Positions 5,122 through 6,202 of a stretch of 6,202 bases of DNA are shown here, one piece after another; positions within the stretch are counted from its first letter, which is position 1, and each line of letters starts with the position of its first letter. The DNA is taken from assembly GCA_964513095.1 (NCBI GenBank), contig CAZELH010000042.1, positions 1 through 6,202 of the forward strand, read 5' to 3'. This DNA comes from JBDKGD01 sp964513095 (GTDB taxonomy: Bacteria > Patescibacteriota > Minisyncoccia > UBA6257 > 2-01-FULL-56-20). The translations under genes and the position numbers were made by a program. Under the pieces are notes generated by a model. It saw only the letters and a program-made list of their open reading frames with translations, was not told the DNA's origin and did no database searches.

Positions 5122-5358
5122 AATGCGGGGACGATTGCCGGAACTTTGAACCTAAAAACAGATTAAGTTTCGTCAAGCTTGGTAAAAGTATACAAAAATT
5201 AAGGAAATTTTATAGGGAAAAACCTGAATGGTTCGAAATCCCTGAATTTGCTCAAAAAGTCTATTAAACATCAATATGTCTAACCGAGCCGATAAAAATT
5301 CGCCATTCCATTGCACAAACTGACTTTCCGCTATAATCCGCTACAATTGGCTATGTTC
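5122..5358. other. AT-rich gap without a recognisable gene
   Basis: No supported gene, tRNA or clear terminator is seen here. On the minus strand a short open stretch rich in Phe and Lys lies near 5210-5280 but is closed by stops within about 25 codons. A plus-strand TATAAT at 5332-5337 has no gene behind it. This gap plus the palindrome block makes about 400 bases between the HIT and GNAT genes. Confidence 0.5.
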
Positions 5359-5859
5359 TTACAGCTGTATTTTCTTTAGGCCTTCAGCCAACACGCGGAG
5401 TTTTTCTGGATCAGCTTTCGGACCGCTACCAGAAGAAATCCACCCTTCATATTTTTCGAACCAAAATTCTTTCCCGGAGAGAAATTGTTGCCACTCCCCA
5501 CGTTTTAAATTTTCCGTGCCATGAAGGGGAACAAGCTTAATATGAGCGTGATCGATTCCCGTTCCCTCCATCATTAAACCTACTCTACCGACATCATTAA
5601 AATATTTTTCAAGAATTTGAGATACTTGTTTTGACGCAAGAATAAATCTTTGCAAAACATCATCTGGCATTTTCAAAACATCACTTCCAAAATGTTGTCT
5701 TGGAATTATACACGAAAATCCCTCTGCATTTGGATCAATAGCGAGAAAAGCTATAAATTCGTTATTTTCCCAAAATATGCCAGGCGTCTTTAATCGACCT
5801 TCTGCAATTTCGCAGAATGGACATTTATTATCTTTAGTTTTTGCTTCGTATTTTGCCAT
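5359..5859 (-). CDS. HIT-family (histidine triad) protein with altered triad
   Basis: A 166-residue protein. CPFC (13-16) is the zinc-binding pair at the start of many HIT proteins. FIAFLAIDPNAEGFSCIIPRQHF (35-57) gives the usual strands, with His56. The triad region reads GIDHAHIKLVPLHG (101-114). His106 corresponds to the nucleophile of HxHxHxx, His104 precedes it, and the third His is Lys108. HIT proteins hydrolyse or transfer nucleotides (AMP-lysine, ApnA and related substrates); the HAHIK variant leaves the reaction open. A C-terminal tail from about residue 120, rich in Trp, Lys and Gly, goes beyond the core domain. A candidate Shine-Dalgarno, AAGGGG, lies at 5875-5870, ten bases before the ATG. 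Confidence 0.88.
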   Translation of the reverse strand: MAKYEAKTKDNKCPFCEIAEGRLKTPGIFWENNEFIAFLAIDPNAEGFSCIIPRQHFGSDVLKMPDDVLQRFILASKQVSQILEKYFNDVGRVGLMMEGTGIDHAHIKLVPLHGTENLKRGEWQQFLSGKEFWFEKYEGWISSGSGPKADPEKLRVLAEGLKKIQL

Positions 5860-5886
5860 AAGTTCGAATCCCCTTAGGGTTCACTC

Positions 5887-5895
5887 ATTTTATCA
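5887..5895 (-). promoter_or_regulatory. Candidate extended -10 promoter (TGA-TAAAAT) for the HIT gene
   Basis: TGATAAAAT on the minus strand lies 28 bases before the ATG. Initiation near 5880 would give a leader of about 20 bases holding the AAGGGG ribosome binding site. No good -35 box is visible. Confidence 0.4.
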
Positions 5896-5959
5896 AATTT
5901 TGTTCTGAAAATGTAGCGTAAAATAAGGACTTTTCAATGCCCACCTTTCAAAACTACTG

Positions 5960-5973
5960 GCGGAGGCGGGAGG
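5960..5973. repeat. 14-bp copy of the tRNA-Ser 3' end
   Basis: GCGGAGGCGGGAGG here is identical to 6106-6119, which holds the 3' acceptor arm and adjoining T-stem bases of tRNA-Ser. The copies are 146 bases apart in the same orientation. A duplicated tRNA 3' end can mark an integration (att) scar or the remnant of a lost tRNA. At 14 bases, and with no integrase in view, it could also be part of a dispersed repeat. Confidence 0.5.
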
Positions 5974-5988
5974 CCGACTATAGTCGGC
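5973..5988. repeat. Perfect 16-bp palindrome GCCGACTATAGTCGGC
   Basis: The eight bases 5973-5980 are exactly complementary to 5981-5988, with no loop. It joins directly to the tRNA-Ser-like 14-mer. A loopless palindrome suits a dimeric protein site or a cruciform better than an RNA hairpin. Confidence 0.7.
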
Positions 5989-5999
5989 ACTTCCACTAC

Positions 6000-6017
6000 G
6001 AATTGCAATCGCAATTC
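6000..6017. repeat. Small hairpin GAATTGC-AATC-GCAATTC
   Basis: A 7-bp perfect inverted repeat with a 4-base loop lies 12 bases from the 16-bp palindrome. It has no T-run, so it is not an obvious terminator. The gap 5896-6067 shows no gene. Confidence 0.55.
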
Positions 6018-6067
6018 AAAATTATTGTAGGTCGGATTCTTCTCATCCTCCTCTTTTCGACATGATA

Positions 6068-6101
6068 ACAAAATAGACCGCCCAATGACGGTCTATTTTG
6101 T
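6068..6101 (-). terminator. Intrinsic terminator of tRNA-Ser
   Basis: A 13-bp perfect stem pairs 6068-6080 with 6089-6101 (core TAGACCG/CGGTCTA) and closes an 8-base loop. It starts six bases past the mature 3' end of tRNA-Ser. On the minus strand its last arm is CGGTCTATTTTGT, giving a U-rich end. Confidence 0.85.
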
Positions 6102-6106
6102 ATATG

Positions 6107-6193
6107 CGGAGGCGGGAGGATTCGAACCTCCGAGAGGATTTCTCCTCTACCACATTTCGAGTGTGGCCCATTCGACCACTCTGGCACACCTCC
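6107..6193 (-). tRNA. tRNA-Ser (anticodon CGA)
   Basis: An 87-nt class II tRNA reads leftward. The acceptor arms GGAGGTG (6193-6187) and CGCCTCC (6114-6108) pair with one G-U, and the discriminator is G (6107), as for serine. The anticodon stem CCACA/TGTGG encloses CTCGAAA, giving CGA, which reads UCG. A long variable arm (AGAGGAGAAATCCTCT) is typical of tRNA-Ser, and the T loop is TTCGAAT. CCA is not encoded. Confidence 0.97.
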
Positions 6194-6202
6194 GTTTTGT
6201 TT

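Noticed and set aside
5311..5337. Plus-strand promoter TTGCAC / TATAAT
   Set aside because: The spacer is only 15 bases and no plus-strand gene follows. It would run antisense into the HIT gene.
5861..5882. tRNA 3'-end-like sequence (GTTCGAATCCCC) upstream of the HIT gene
   Set aside because: It has a T-loop-like motif but no pairing T-stem, anticodon arm or acceptor partner nearby. It overlaps the HIT gene leader.
5996..6187. Minus-strand 63-codon reading frame
   Set aside because: It runs through tRNA-Ser and its terminator, and its first residues are a translation of the tRNA.
1..6202. CRISPR array, insertion sequence, or rRNA
   Set aside because: No regularly spaced repeats, transposase motif or rRNA core sequence is seen on either strand.

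Overview
This looks like a chromosomal segment from a small-genome, AT-rich bacterium, most likely of the Patescibacteria / Candidate Phyla Radiation type. The grounds are indirect: both tRNA genes lack an encoded CCA end, most genes are short and lack a clear Shine-Dalgarno sequence, there is a small anchored cytochrome b5-domain protein, several genes have no recognisable function, and palindromic repeats fill the gaps. No marker gene fixes the lineage. The standard genetic code fits every gene except one: a cytochrome b5-like gene carries an in-frame TGA.

Layout, left to right. A tRNA-Ala(UGC) gene (minus) is followed by a strong 15-bp terminator hairpin that ends the leftward cytochrome b5-like gene (182-631, minus, interrupted by TGA at 266-268). 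From a divergent gap a rightward block begins: an Lgt-like integral membrane protein (743-1501), a three-helix membrane protein of unknown function (1507-1857), and a 470-residue radical SAM enzyme (1949-3361). The radical SAM enzyme resembles the archaeal tetraether lipid synthase / MJ0619 family. A clear intrinsic terminator (3379-3420) closes the block. Next comes a small zinc-ribbon protein (3436-3675), which converges with an anchored, possibly pilin-like exported protein (3681-4400, minus). A GNAT acetyltransferase (4472-4957, minus) and a HIT-family protein (5359-5859, minus) follow. They are separated by about 400 bases without a gene, rich in palindromes on the side near the acetyltransferase. 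A second palindrome-bearing gap leads to tRNA-Ser(CGA) with its own terminator (minus).

The part most worth attention is the Lgt-like / membrane protein / Tes-like radical SAM group on one strand. An Lgt-fold enzyme acts on the head group of a membrane phospholipid, and the Tes family joins lipid chains by radical chemistry. Their adjacency suggests, as inference only, a lipid or lipoprotein modification pathway. The Lgt-like protein lacks several residues essential in classical Lgt, so it may not be the housekeeping enzyme.

Many genes share a recurring extended -10 element of the form TGA-TAnnnT close to the start codon, which suggests short-leader or near-leaderless transcripts.
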